64,000 nucleotides of DNA from Isoetes taiwanensis (Eukaryota; Streptophyta; Lycopodiopsida; Isoetales; Isoetaceae). The stretch is taken from the NCBI GenBank assembly GCA_021234155.1, contig JAJEKV010000093.1, forward strand, positions 1,721,712 through 1,785,711. Direction: 5' to 3'. The notes beneath the pieces are model-generated. The model had not been told where the DNA came from, made no database searches, and saw nothing but the letters and a program-made list of their open reading frames with translations. The position numbers and the translations under genes were made by a program. Positions 23,146 to 34,748 of the stretch are shown piece after piece. Each line of letters opens with the position of its first letter. Positions within the stretch are counted from its first letter, which is position 1.

Positions 23146-23876
23146 ATGGGGGTGAGATGGAAAACACCAAGCGAAGGAGAACCCCAGGATCATTTTGACT
23201 TGCTTCATAATCAGATGAGGATGCTGATGCAGGAAATAACTGAGATCAAAAGCCTAGTGCTGGATCTGGTGGAACAAAAGAATGAATTCCAGGAGGCAAA
23301 TCGCCAGTTGCAAGCACAAAACCAAACCCTAGAAATAGCAAGAGCACATGATGCCATAGAAATAATTCGTTTCAAAGCTGAATTGGACCAGAATTTCTAT
23401 GCTAAGCAACCTCAGGATTTTGTTACTCAGATTGAATCTAAGGTTTCTGATCTTCTCTGACAAGGACAGGACAGAGTCTTAGAGCTAAAAGATAGACAAC
23501 AGAGAGCAACTAATATAAAAAATATCAGGTATTGAGGAAGTAGCAAGAGAAAATTTATCTGATACTGTCAATGACATTTTCAAGGATAAGATCTTTCTTC
23601 ATGAACCTGGGATCCATCTTGCTCCAGAGTTGGTAGGAGAATCGAGGAAAGACACAGACCTGTCATTGTTAAATTCCTTAGTTTGGAATTGTGCAACCGT
23701 GCAATGCAACACAAAGGGAATCTCAAGGGATACAGCATCTGGCTAAACGAGGATCTAACTCCCCAACAGCAAAAGGATAGAAAAGTGTTACTGGATGAAG
23801 TCAAGAAGCATAAGGCTGATGGAAAAAATGCATATATTCTTGGCAGCAAAGTCATTGTCAAAGAAAACAGAGCATA
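23146..23876 (+). pseudogene. LINE A ORF1
   Basis: The first 104 residues form an almost continuous coiled coil (LLHNQMRMLMQEITEIKSLV, then EFQEANRQLQAQNQTLEIA). After stops and frame changes, 23650-23876 reads RPVIVKFLSLELCNRAMQHK, NLKGYSIWLNEDLTPQQQKD and GKNAYILGSKVIVKE. That is the arrangement of L1-type ORF1 proteins: coiled coil, then an RNA-binding domain with 'VKF', 'NEDLT' and 'GK-A' landmarks. It is a different ORF1 type from the DUF4283 ORF1 of the neighbouring LINEs. Confidence 0.75.
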
Positions 23877-23879
23877 GGA

Positions 23880-24720
23880 AGCCCGAACCCTCAGACTCTT
23901 GGTGTGGAACATCCATGGTGCAAGCGAATCCAAATTCCTGTCCAGTATGGATCTATTCAAGCAGCACGATATCTTGGTCTTTCTAGAAACATGGGAATAT
24001 GACATGAGACCACTAGTTGACATCCAAGACTTCACAAAAATTGTTTCCTTGCACAATAAGAAAGGAGCATGTCATAGAGGTTGAGGAGGTTTGGCCTGCT
24101 ATGTTCGTTCCTCCTACATAGATGCAGTGAAAATTGAGCATACTTTCCCCTATAAACAGTACTTGTGGCTGCACATTAGTGGACAAAGGCCTCTTTATAT
24201 TGCTTGTGTTTATTTTGCCCCATTAGATCCTGAACCTGCAAAAGTATATGATCAGCCAGATTTGGATTCTCATAACCCTTTCTTACATCTTACCAGGGAT
24301 ATTCTTAAATACCAATCTAAGGGATCAGTTTATGTGGTAGGAGATTTCAATGCAAGATTAGGACTGAGACAGGCTCCTTTATTCCGTGATGATAGCAAGG
24401 AAATCTGGTTACAAGAGTGTATCAATTCAGAGCACCCTTGGAAGCAAACATCCAATGATCACATTAGCAATGCTATGGGAAATCATGTGTTAATGCTATG
24501 TGGGGCACTAAAAATGGATTGTTTTCAATAACATACAGACTTTTCCAGACTCGCATAATTACACATGTTTTCTACCAAATGGCAGCTCTGTTGTCGATCT
24601 ACTGCTAGGTCATCCCACTTGTACGATGCTCCATGACTTTCACATACTTGAAAAGCAACTAGTTTCAGACCATGCACCTCTCAATTTGGCTTTTAAAGCT
24701 GATAACTCGAACTCCAAAAC
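23880..24720 (+). pseudogene. LINE A endonuclease domain
   Basis: Starts LLVWNIHGASESKFLSSMDL and continues DILVFLETWEYD, with the Glu of the catalytic 'ET/EH' position. An in-frame stop (TGA near 24083) interrupts it. Then come YVVGDFNARLG (about 24330-24363) and, after another frame change, VSDHAPL (about 24665-24690). These are the metal-binding and catalytic landmarks of the EEP/APE-type endonucleases that nick target DNA for LINE insertion. Confidence 0.88.
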
Positions 24721-25468
24721 GGATTTTGAAGCCTCGGTGCATCAAACTCATTCACAAAATTGCAGGCAAATATGCGGATGCTTTAACTAGCAGATTTGAG
24801 CAGATAAGGTGGCCAGCTGATGCATTTGGTTATAACCAGGTTCTGATTGGAAACATATGGGCAGTAGCAACTGAAGTCTTTGTGACTACTAAGCACAGAG
24901 TAAACTGTCAGAACCAAAAGTGGTTTGACAAGGAATGCATGCTTGCTAAGCAAGCATTAAGTACGGCTGTTGATAATAAAAAGGCCAGCAAAACTTATAA
25001 GACGCTTTTGAGACGCATAAAAATTGAATGGCAGCGCATACATGAAGCAAAATTAACTAGCAGGATAGTTACGAACCGAAGGCCTTTTGGAGCATAACTA
25101 AAAGCCCTCTTCCATATTTTGATTTTACAGCAGAAGAGATGGTTTCCTGGCTCAAAGAGCTCTACATGATTTCTGCTCAGAAAGCAATGGTCCAAAAGCT
25201 CCCCATAACCGAGTCTATTTTTTCCTCCCTTGGATGTACAGGAAACACTGACCCGCATGTAAAATGGCAAGTCCCCTGATAATCTAGATATGGTGGTAGA
25301 ATTATGTAAATGGGGAGGTGATCTACTCCTTGAAAAACTCACTCATATTTTCAACCTAGTGCTCAAACACGGCAGCCTTCCAGATGCATGGTATGTTAGC
25401 AAAGTTGTCCCAGTGTATAAATGTGGCAATATACAAGACTTACGCAATTACAGAACAATCCTAGTTGG

Positions 25469-25923
25469 AAATGTATTAGTCCTTTGGGCTAAACATATGT
25501 ATGAGTGGCATAGGCCACATATATTTATCTTATTGGACCACTGGATCTATGGCCCAGATTTAGCCTAGATCTGTGGTAGGTGGCATAGGCCACATGTATT
25601 TACCATATTGGACCCCACGATCTATGGCCCATATTTAGCCTAGATCTGTGGCAGCTAAGATGTTAGTTAGGGTTAGGGTTTTGCTCTACTATTTAGAGAG
25701 AGCATTTCCTCTCATTGTTTAGGCTTTTGCTCACGTTTTGAAGCACCTCCTTTTGGAGCATCAATATGATTATGTTTGTTCATCCTTTGCTTTGTTCATG
25801 TTCTTGGAGTTTCTTCCACCTTCTTTTGTTGATTCATGATCATTTGTGGCAGCCTTGTGGCATTCGACAGTCATGGACTGCTGCTGCAAGGCGATGCCAA
25901 GAACCCCAAAAATCAACAAAATG
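25469..25923. mobile_element. 445-bp LTR-like insertion with 5-bp target duplication
   Basis: The RT coding sequence of LINE A is broken by 445 bp of non-coding DNA (25474-25918). AAATG lies on both sides (25469-25473 and 25919-25923). Removing the insert plus one AAATG rejoins the RT frame (...RTILVGN + VMGKTFASL...). The size, the 5-bp duplication and an end in AACA fit a solo LTR or short LTR-derived element. The exact ends are ambiguous because the left junction shares TG with the duplication. Confidence 0.75.
25505..25654. repeat. 75-bp tandem duplication within the insertion
   Basis: Two adjacent units (25505-25579, 25580-25654), each starting GTGGCATAGGCCACAT and ending AGATCTGTGG-AG, with several substitutions. 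The unit start, GTGGCATAGGCCAC, is itself nearly palindromic. Confidence 0.88.
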
Positions 25924-26777
25924 TTATGGGTAAAACTTTTGCTTCCTTGATTGAGCAGAAGTTAGTAGATTGGGCTATAAATACAGACGTTATAGCGACA
26001 TGTCAAGCTGGTTTCAGGGCTGGTTACTCAACTCTAGATCATTTAGTGACACTCAGAGTGCTCATAGAAAATGCTAAGGGCCGAGGGAACCACTTGTATC
26101 TTGCATTCATAGACCTTACGAAGGCATTTGATCGTGTTGATCGATTCAAGTCAGATTGGATACAATTGGGGTCCCTCAAGCTCTCCAAGCGGCAGTTGCT
26201 TGCTTGTATCAAAAGGTATTGGTGGAACTCTCATTTCCCCTACGCTCTGATGCACAGATCCACAATACTATCGGGGTTAAACAGGGCTGCCCCTGCTCGC
26301 CTGCTCTCTTTGGGCTATTTATTGATAAAATCGAAGCTTGTCTTAATGACAAAAGTGGTTGGTGCTGATTTATGTGACCATGTCATAAAGTTGCTACTCT
26401 TTGCAAACGATATCGTACTGATCTCCAAAACTCAATTGGGATTGCAATCACACCTAGATGTCCTCGATGATTTCTGCAAGCATAAAGGCATGTCTGTTAA
26501 CCATTCCAAATCAAAAATCATGGTGTTTGGTTTGCGCTTTCATGCTAATTTCTCAATTGGAGGGGTTACTCTAGACACGGTCACTAAGTATAAATACTTA
26601 GGGGTTGAAATTTCCTCTAACTATAAATGGTCAGCTACAGCATCAAAGAGGGCATTAAGAGGGCTAAGAGCTTTGTTTGGCATGCTCCAGGTATGCGAGA
26701 AAAATAACCTAGAAGGCTGGCATTTACGTAAGTTGCTTTTTGGTGTTCTAGTTAAATCTGTCATGCTTTATGGATGA

Positions 26778-27580
26778 CCATCCTGGGCTCCTGGGCTGGT
26801 TAAGTCAGGATGGGCCAAGCTAGAGAAAATACAGAAGAGATTCCTCCTTGAAAAATTGGGAGCAAAAGCCCAAACACCGTACACTATGCTTTTAGTTGAA
26901 GCGGGACTAGTCCCAATTGAAATTGATGCTCTATGTCAGACGCTGCATTACTTGGATAGAATCTTGCACCTTGATTCTAAACGCCTTCCTGCCCAGGCAC
27001 TTGTGCACTCCCAAGGAAAAATAAATGGATGGTATTCTGCAGTAATCAAATGGGCAAATACTTGGAATATACTGCCTGGTAGTTGGCCTCATAAATGGGA
27101 TGAGATGCAAGCATTTGTATCAGCAAAAGCAGTTTCTAAGCTTTGGGTGGACTGTGAGAATAGTGTTAAAGCGACTTTCTATAAGAACGAAATTCATAGC
27201 CTTGATAAGTACAAGCAGTCATATCTGGGAACAGATCTAAGCTTGAGTTTAAGAAAAATCATCTCCAGAACGGGACTCTCTTCCCATCACCTTGCTATAG
27301 AAACTGGCAGATGGCAAGGATTAGCGCGAAATGATCGACTATGTCCTTGCTGCTTGGCAGAACTGCAAATTGAGGATGTGCCTGTTATATAAGCATATTC
27401 GTGCAGCCTTCGATATTAACGCTGATAATCTTCAAGACTTGTTTGGCATGCATCCGATCAAGCTGGGAACTTATCTAAAGGCTATTTTCAAGGAAAGAAC
27501 AGATGTTATGCAGTTATATGAACACATCTCACACCTCGAAAGTTCTGGATTATTTGTATTTTGAATACATCTTTATAGAC
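26778..27580 (+). pseudogene. LINE A C-terminal region
   Basis: Follows the RT after a single TGA in the same frame and stays open for most of its length: WAKLEKIQKRFLLEKLGAKA, TPYTMLLVEAGLVPIEIDAL, then LSLRKIISRTGLSSHHLAIE and WQGLARNDRLCPCC, a Cys-rich spot where the C-terminal zinc finger of LINE ORF2 lies. After a frame change the last part (IRAAFDINADNLQDLFGMHP) runs to a stop at about 27564. Confidence 0.7.
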
Positions 27581-27656
27581 CATGTTGTTACCTTAAAAAT
27601 AACACATGTATTGTTGGCCATATGGACCTGAGGGTCCCAAAAAATTGCATGATTAA

Positions 27657-27660
<4 letters not shown>

Positions 27661-27695
<35 letters not shown>
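27661..27695 (+). repeat. (GATT)n tail of LINE A
   Basis: 35 bases of perfect GATT repeats, about 95 bases after the last coding stop of LINE A. A tetranucleotide tail instead of poly(A) is known from some LINE clades and marks the 3' end of the element. Confidence 0.85.
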
Positions 27696-27699
27696 ACAG

Positions 27700-28390
27700 A
27701 ATGTGCCTCTCAATCTACCTCTGTGTTGTCCATCTACATAGAAGAGGTGATTTCAGGTGAAAAAGATGATACAATAGATTGATCGACAGAGGTACCATAA
27801 AAGAGGCACACCCAGAAATGAGTTTAGTAGTTCATAGAAACAACAATAAGTAGGTAGACTCGAAAATGTCAGAAAAGATGGAGATGCTAGAGAATCCTTT
27901 TGCTTTTGAGGATGATATCAATGGGCACTTAGATGGCATGAATGTAATAAAGGAAAAAAAGGATTCAATCCCTTCCCTTAGCAGCTCGCATGACACTGAG
28001 CTGCAGTTGAAAGAAACTTAGACTTGGAAGAGAGAGCATCAATACTTGTGCTCCTATCTATGTATTATGAAATCACAAATTTGAATATTAGAGAGGTGAA
28101 ATCCTCATCATTTAAAGCAACAGGTTTGCAATAGCTTTAAAGAGAATGAATTTAGATATTATCTGTCTTCAAGAACAAAAGTATAAGGAAGAGGAAACTG
28201 GTATGTTGTTGAAAATACTCAACGAATATGTTGGAATTGCTTCAGTGAAGGAAAGCTCTAGTGCTGGTACATTGATTGCATGAAAGAACAAATCAAAGTA
28301 ACCACCTCCATAGTAGATAGACTTGGAAGGTGGTATAGGCTCGCTTTCACAGCAACTTGGCATGATGAACCTGATGTGCTGAAACAAAGC
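27700..28390 (+). pseudogene. LINE C, ORF1 end and endonuclease start
   Basis: After the LINE A tail, an acidic stretch (MLENPFAFEDDINGHLDGMN) fits the C-terminal part of a DUF4283-type ORF1. It is followed, with frame changes, by an endonuclease N-terminus: LNIREVKSSS, then RMNLDIICLQEQKYKEEETG and SSSAGTLIA. 'DIICLQEQK' is the Glu-containing catalytic strand of the EEP fold. It breaks off at about 28390. It probably belongs with the fragment at 22230-22900. Confidence 0.65.
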
Positions 28391-29420
28391 AGTATGGGAA
28401 CTCCCGCATGAGAGCGAAAGGGCGAGAAGAAGAAGCTATGTTAGAAGGATATAAGGATTGATGATGGCGAGGACAGAAGTGCAAGAGGGCAAAAAAATGT
28501 TAGGGTTCTCTTCGATGCACTGAGAGGCATTTATAGACACTTGAATGAAGAAAGATTAGAGCTGTAAAACGTGACAAGCGGCCGAATCCTAAGAGAACCA
28601 GCAAAGAACCAGAATTTGGCCTAGTCTCTATGAGATTGGCATCTTAAGTTCGATGTAGGACACATCTGCAGGTACAAAGTATGATTTGATTGTGTAGTAT
28701 AATTGAAGGGTAACTGTTGGCATAATTAAGAGTGGTAGTTCGAGAAGACGAATGTCATAATGAGGTAGGGTGGCAATCGATATTAACAAAGACAAGTTAT
28801 GGAGGGCAACCAGATATGCGGTATGGGCAGAAATTCTGAGAGATTTCTTCGTAGTGAGCAAATCAATAGTTCAATTCTTATTGCATGCATGAAGTTTTAT
28901 CCGTAATGACCCATCTTTGCAGGCATTCCAGGTGGTGAGCCCCGCAGAGTCAAAGTATATAGCAGCTGCATGATGGAGAACACTATGCCTTCACAGTGTC
29001 TCGAATGGCTTACCTGTTGGATGAATCACTTGAACATCTGGAAGATGAAGAACCGAGGCACCCCTGTGGATGGGTGGCTATTGGGGGTCGATGATGATCC
29101 TGATATGGACTTCGGATACATCGATTTGGTGTTGCATCTTTCTTGGACCAAGGATAAGGGATACGTCATCCTCCAGTGACATTTAATGAATCTCTTTAAC
29201 TGATGACTATTAGCTCATAAAAACAATGATTCCTATTGTGGGAGACTCATGCTCCAAGACCATGGTGACCTCACACCTTGGGATCCCTTGGTCTCTTCTT
29301 CAGCATGCTCTTTTTAGGGTTCTTCCTATGGGGCTTAGGATTATTTCCATGGGGCTTGCCCTTGTATAGTAGGAATAGTCGTGTTTTTGAGCTGAGGACA
29401 AACACTTTCTCATTAGTTAC
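28391..29420. other. spacer with one weak open frame
   Basis: No gene recognised with confidence. A 69-residue + frame at 28970-29179 (with GTPVDGWLLGVDDDPDMDFG) has protein-like composition but no family that I know. Confidence 0.3.
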
Positions 29421-29741
29421 TTTTTTTTTTCTTTTTTTTTGAGGGTAAGAGTATATGTTATTAATATATAAAAATTTACATAGGATATCCCCAAATGGGA
29501 TTGATGGAAAGAATTATCACAAAGCGGGTATAACTCGTAAGTGTCAAGGATTGTACTAAAAACTACCACTCCAATCTTCCCTACCCCTGGATTACTATAG
29601 GAAAAATCATCTTCATCCAGGCTTAGATACTATATGGAGCTAGCAGCCAGTTCCAAGCAACAAGAACTTAGGGGAAAACCTCGCTGAAGACGAAGATCCT
29701 CCATCCAACATCCTAATAGATGTCGGACATATCATAAACCT

Positions 29742-32700
29742 TTACTGCACACTGTTTAAATCTAGATCCCAGTTACATTTGAAAAATGAATAGATTCCCC
29801 TTATACTGCCAATTCTATCCAAGTTCTTGTTATAGTTGCGGCCAAACTTCCTGTGGTGGGCCAAGGCCATGAGAGCCGCCTCCATGTTGAAGCTGTTCTG
29901 AATCCTTCTTACTGAAGCGGTCAGTCCTTCAAGAGCTACACCACATCGGTGTTTCCAAATACACCACAATGATATATTGGTTAAAGTGAGTTGAATAATA
30001 TCTGCACCTATACTGGCTAGAATGGCCGGCCATGATAGCTGACACATCTGTAGCCCAATAATTGGACAAACCCACCTCCAGAAGTCTCCTATAATCGGAC
30101 AAAAGAAAAGATGATTCATTGTCTCTGGCGCTCCACATCCTAGAGGGCAAAGATCATGTTGAACAACACCCTTGTTCAACAGCCATGTCATAGTGTACCT
30201 TCTTGTAGACTGATCCAACGAAAGAATTGGATCTTTTTGGAACATAAGGAAGCCCAAGACTTTGTCAATAGACCCTTGGTTTCTGCTTGATCTAATCCCA
30301 ACCTGTCTGCAGCCTTTAATGGGGACTGTGGCATTAGCAATCCATACAACTTTTTGACTTTATATTCTGCCCCATCCCCACTGACCACCTATCTTCTTCC
30401 CCTACAATACGGAGACCGTCTTGACATTCACCATAATCTTCCTAAAGACCTTCCTATCACCTTCCCCAACACCTGGAACTAGAGCTTAAAATCTTGTCCA
30501 AGTAATCCATCTATCATTTTCCCACAACCTGCCCAACCTTACAATTCTGCAAAGACGACGCCATTTAGTAAACACTCGTGGGTGTACAAGTGCAAGAGGG
30601 AGCGCAGCCCTCTCCCAAATCCTAGTATTCCAAAATATACTCAGCCCCCCTGCCTCCCAATGAGCATCTGCTATATTAAAGAGACTCTGCACATCCTGCC
30701 AAGCTTCTAATATCTTCCTCATTACTGGGGAAGTACCTCGACCCGTTGAGAATTTATGAAAGTAGGAGCTAACCTCGTCTCTAGGGGTAGAAGGTTTCCC
30801 CTTTATCTTACCCTGCTGAAGCCAGTAACGCACAAAGGCAATAGCTGGGGATGTATCCCCTTGGATAGCCCTCCAGACAAACTTAGTTGCCAGAACCTTC
30901 CCCTGGACCATTGGGTCTTTACATCCCAATCCCCCATCCTTTCTACTTCGGCACATTTCTGACCATGCAACCCCAGCTATCTTCCCTCCCCAGATGAATT
31001 TACGTATGATTACTAATACTGGTCGTATATATACTTCTGCGCTACAATAGCCGAGGAGTAATAAATATGGGTCGCATTAAGGATTGCATTGGCTACTATC
31101 ACTCTCCCCATAGTGGACAAGGACTTACAAGACCAGAGGTTAACCTTCTTTCGGATCCTTTCTATAATTGGCGCCCAAAGACCTTTTAGATTTTCCCCAA
31201 TGTTAAGTGGCATACCCAGCAGCTTAGTCGTCTCTGTAGCTGTCACTATATGATAATTCCATGCCTTGACCCTTGTATCAATGTCTTCTTCAAAAGGCCA
31301 TATTACATCACATTTAGCGTGATTCAGCCCAATCCCCGATATGGAGTAAAAAGAATTTAAAACCTATTGAAAGGCAGGAAAACTCCCATCATCATACCTT
31401 AAGAAAAGAAAGGTATCATCTGCATATTGCATAATAGTCAGATTTGGATTGGAACCTGGAAGAAGTAACCCATTCAGCAATCCCCTCGTCATCAAGCTTT
31501 TCACCATACATGTTAAGAGATATGCCATGATTATGAAAAGGTAAGGAGCAAGGGGACACCCCTGTCTAATCCCCTTTCTGAGCTCAAAGAGACCAGTCGG
31601 CTGACCATTAACCAGAACAGATGCTGATGCCATCTTATTCAAACCCATGACTAACTCTATAAAGTTTATTTCAAAGCCCATATGAGCCATCACACTTTTT
31701 AGCCCACTCCATCTAAGAGAGTCATAGGCTCTGCGAAAATCCAGCTTCAGCATTACACAATTCTGGCGAGAAGGCTTGCACCAATGGAGCCCCTCTCTAG
31801 CTGCCAGGTAGTTGTCCAAAATGTTCCTGCCTGGGAGAAAAGCTGATTGTTCACATCCAATCAAACGGGTTAAGACTGGCTTCAAACGATTAGCAACGAC
31901 CTTCATGATTACTTTGTACAACACATTGGTTAGTGCTATTGGTCTCCATTCATTTAGTACCTGGGGCTTATTGACTTTTGGAATCAAGGAGATAAATCCA
32001 GTTGCTAAGGCTGGGTGAAGGTATTTGACCGCCCATGCTCCCTTGACTGCAGCGGTGAAGAATGGCCCAAGTATATCCCAGAATTCAACATAGAACTCTG
32101 GAGGGAACCCATCAGGTCCTGGCGACTTACCAGAAGCTAAAGAACACGAGGCGCTATAGATTTCTACATCACGAGGCTCTTGAAGTAGAAGTTTATTTTC
32201 TTCATCAGTCACTATCTGGCCTTGCCTCAAAGAGGGGAGCCACTCAGAGCATTGACTGTAGTAGTCGCTTGGGAGGGGGTCTTCTTTGAACAACCTCTCA
32301 TAACTGTCCCTGAAGAAGGATTTAATTTCTGCCTCCTCTTTAAGAACCATGTTCTGATCATTGGTAACTGAAATGATACTATTCTCAGCCAGCCTTGCTC
32401 CTGCCAATCTAAAAAAACATTTAGAGCTTTCATGATCAACCTCCGCATACCATTTGGTCTTAGATCTAATAGCGGCCCCTCGAGCCTCTTCCTCTTCTAT
32501 CGCTTTTATTCTGACCTCTAGCTCTTCCTCAAGTGCCTGATTGGCAGTATTAAAGGGATCTAGAATCAAACCTTGTTTAACTTGTCGAATTTGGTTGTAT
32601 AGGTCAGCCTTAGTTTCTCGGAATTTGGTAGCCCGTAGTTTCCCCCACTTTTTTATCCAATCCTTCATATCGGCAGTTTTCTTGATCCAGGATTTCATAC

Positions 32701-33538
32701 TAGGAAGACCCTCTTCCTTTGACTGGGCTAACAGGTATTCTTTGAATGGTATACAAAAGAGATCCTTCCCAAGGAACCCTGTATTAAATTTAAAGGGGAC
32801 ATTTCCTTTTCGTCTGGCAGAAGGAAGATCTTCAAATACTAGTTTTTGTGGGATATGATCTGACTGGGAAAAAGAAAGGTCCCCTTCCACATAGCACTGG
32901 TCCATAAAGGGGGCCGACTTATTAGCCACATAAAATCTGTCTAGCGGACAGTAAACTCTGTCCATTCCTTTTTGTTTATTAGACCATGAATAGGGAGTAT
33001 TCGATGGTGGGAGGAGAACAAAGCCACAATTGTTGAGAAGGGAATCCCATGCCCGTCGCTCCTCCCCCAAGAGGTTTCTATGTAAGCCAATCTTTTGATC
33101 CCAGACATCCGTCATATTGAGGTCACCACCTAGTACCCAGTTGGCCACCGGCTGACTGATCACCCAATCCATGATTTCCTTCCATAGAATGGCTCTTTCC
33201 GCAGGCTTATATGTTGCATAAATATTAATCACTCCCCATTGAATCCCATCTGTATCAAATTGCACAGCTTGCCACCTTCCATCTGTCCCAGCATATTGCA
33301 GCTTACTAGTTAAACCCTTCCATAAAGTTCCCATACCCCCTTTAGTGCCCCTGGCAGCACAGGTAAAAGAGGAATACTGGCTTCCTACCCAGACACCTAA
33401 GGAACTGGCCTCGAAGTCAGGAAGTCTATGTTCCTGTATAAGTAGGATATCTGCGCTCATCGATCTCATTGCTGCTAAAACTCTAGCCCTCTTTAGAGGA
33501 CCCTTGATACCCCGAAGGTTCCACGAAATAATCTTCAT
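29742..33538 (-). pseudogene. LINE B ORF2: endonuclease, RT, zinc finger
   Basis: Starts MKIISWNLRGI, the classic EEP start. Catalytic landmarks: LLIQEHRLP (residue about 35), WVLGGDLNMTD (about 140), SQSDHIPQ (about 230). The RT follows with GFISLIPKVNKP, EWRPIALTNVLYKVIMK, KLDFRRAYDSLRW (motif A), GIRQGCPLAPYLFI (motif B) and IMQYADDTFLFL (motif C, intact). A single TAG after FPAFQ ends the 724-residue frame at about 31361, but the same frame continues with VLNSFYSISGIGLNHAKCDV down to 31013. Then frameshifts lead to 30956-30486, and the zf-RVT-like finger CPLGCGAPETMNHLFFCP lies in 30257-29742. It needs one stop and two or three frameshifts to be dead, so it decayed recently. Confidence 0.93.
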
Positions 33539-33623
33539 GATTGTCCTATTTGAGTAGCATCATCCCCTATTACATACCCCTTATCATTTTTGGTGATACC
33601 CAAACCCCTCCAGATGTGTACCC

Positions 33624-34748
33624 TCAAACTACTTCCCAACCGGGTTGACCATACATTAGTACCATTGTATTTATCATCACCCTATGGTACTTTTCATGAT
33701 ATATAGACTTTTCTCCCCTTGTCAGGGTGGCAGAGCAAGTTGCTCTCAAAGCTAGAGGAGTCAACGGTTTGTTGTCCGTTCGACCTAGCCATCCTCGATG
33801 CATGTCAGTTTGTTTCTCTTGCAGGACTCCTTGTGATGGCATGATATCACCATATTGGGTAAGCTTATGCCATAAACGGATGGGGGGTAACCCTTTAGCT
33901 AACCCAAACCATTGTGTCAACACTATTGCTCCCCATCCCATTGAAATACCCTTGTCCCAATCCAAAGCGGAAGGAGTGATAAATCCATTGCGTCGAGGTT
34001 TAGGCAGCCCATTATCTTGCCAATAATGCATGGAAGTCCCTAACCCACAAAACCCACGAGACCTTTTGCCCACCCCAATTATTAATTGTATAATATCTCG
34101 ACGTGTTTTGGGTTCCTTATTTCCCATGGCCGGTATCCCAATATTTTGCACGATAAAAGCCCAAGTATCATAATCTTTTACTTGTTTTTCGACACAGCAG
34201 AATTTAAGCCATAGCTTGAGCAGCATTGTTCCATTGTTTGACCTAATAGGGCAACTATAGTCAATTGTAATTGCATTTTTTGTAGACCACACAAAGCTGA
34301 TTAATACACCATGGGACACTTTAAGGTACAACATCATGTCTTTGATTGCAAAAGCATTAACAGTTACAACATTTGCATCTGCCATACTTGCTGGATCATG
34401 CCAGAATGTACACCAAAACCTCTCACTCATTACTGCACTTTGGTTTGCCAAATCCATCAGAGTATTTGGCCGGTATTCTCTCACTGTTTCACCCCTTATC
34501 TTACTGTACCCATTCTGTCCAGCTACCTCCTTTCCCATATGGTGGGATTTTCCACGTGGAGAAGGCATAAAAACTACCCCATTTTCCAATTCATTAGGAT
34601 TCCACACTGCAGTTTTGCCTATTGTGCCAATCTTATGATCATTCTTGGTTGTATTTTTGCTGCCACAGAATACATAACACTGACCAACACGATATATACT
34701 AATCCCATGATATACTAATCCCATGATGCCATAAACCAAGGTTTCCAA
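33624..34748 (-). CDS. 374-aa open frame between ORF1 and ORF2 of LINE B
   Basis: An uninterrupted frame of 374 codons on the same strand as the LINE, filling the gap between ORF1 (ends 34969) and ORF2 (starts 33538). It is rich in Gly, Trp, Met and Lys, with segments such as WCTFWHDPASMADANVV and SMGWGAIVLTQWFGLAKG. I recognise no motif. Plant L1-type LINEs usually have adjacent or overlapping ORF1 and ORF2, so a 1.4-kb insert with a long frame is unusual. It may be a captured gene, an accessory ORF, or the relic of another insertion that happens to stay open. Confidence 0.4.
   Translation of the reverse strand: METLVYGIMGLVYHGISIYRVGQCYVFCGSKNTTKNDHKIGTIGKTAVWNPNELENGVVFMPSPRGKSHHMGKEVAGQNGYSKIRGETVREYRPNTLMDLANQSAVMSERFWCTFWHDPASMADANVVTVNAFAIKDMMLYLKVSHGVLISFVWSTKNAITIDYSCPIRSNNGTMLLKLWLKFCCVEKQVKDYDTWAFIVQNIGIPAMGNKEPKTRRDIIQLIIGVGKRSRGFCGLGTSMHYWQDNGLPKPRRNGFITPSALDWDKGISMGWGAIVLTQWFGLAKGLPPIRLWHKLTQYGDIMPSQGVLQEKQTDMHRGWLGRTDNKPLTPLALRATCSATLTRGEKSIYHEKYHRVMINTMVLMYGQPGWEVV

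Larger units (their letters stand above)
25100..26777 (+). pseudogene. LINE A reverse transcriptase (split by insertion)
   Basis: Begins with LKHGSLPDAWYVSKVVPVYK and NIQDLRNYRTILVGN at 25360-25470, then is interrupted, and resumes at about 25924 with MGKTFASLIEQKLVDWAIN. Further landmarks are ATCQAGFRAGYSTLDHL, YLAFIDLTKAFDRV (motif A) and, one frame over, GVKQGCPCSPALFGLFIDKI (motif B). The catalytic box reads LLLFANDIVLIS at 26400-26411, where FADD is expected, so the first catalytic Asp has become Asn. Downstream, GMSVNHSKSKIMVFG and YKYLGVEIS are the usual thumb landmarks. Frameshifts flank the motif B part. Confidence 0.9.
23090..27695 (+). mobile_element. LINE A, decayed, with (GATT)n tail
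   Basis: On the + strand: a coiled-coil ORF1, an ORF1 C-terminal RNA-binding-like part, an apurinic-type endonuclease, a reverse transcriptase, a C-terminal Cys-containing segment and a terminal (GATT)n tract. The body is broken by stops, frame changes and a 445-bp insertion. The 5' end is approximate. It lies between two halves of a DUF4283-type LINE. Confidence 0.85.
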
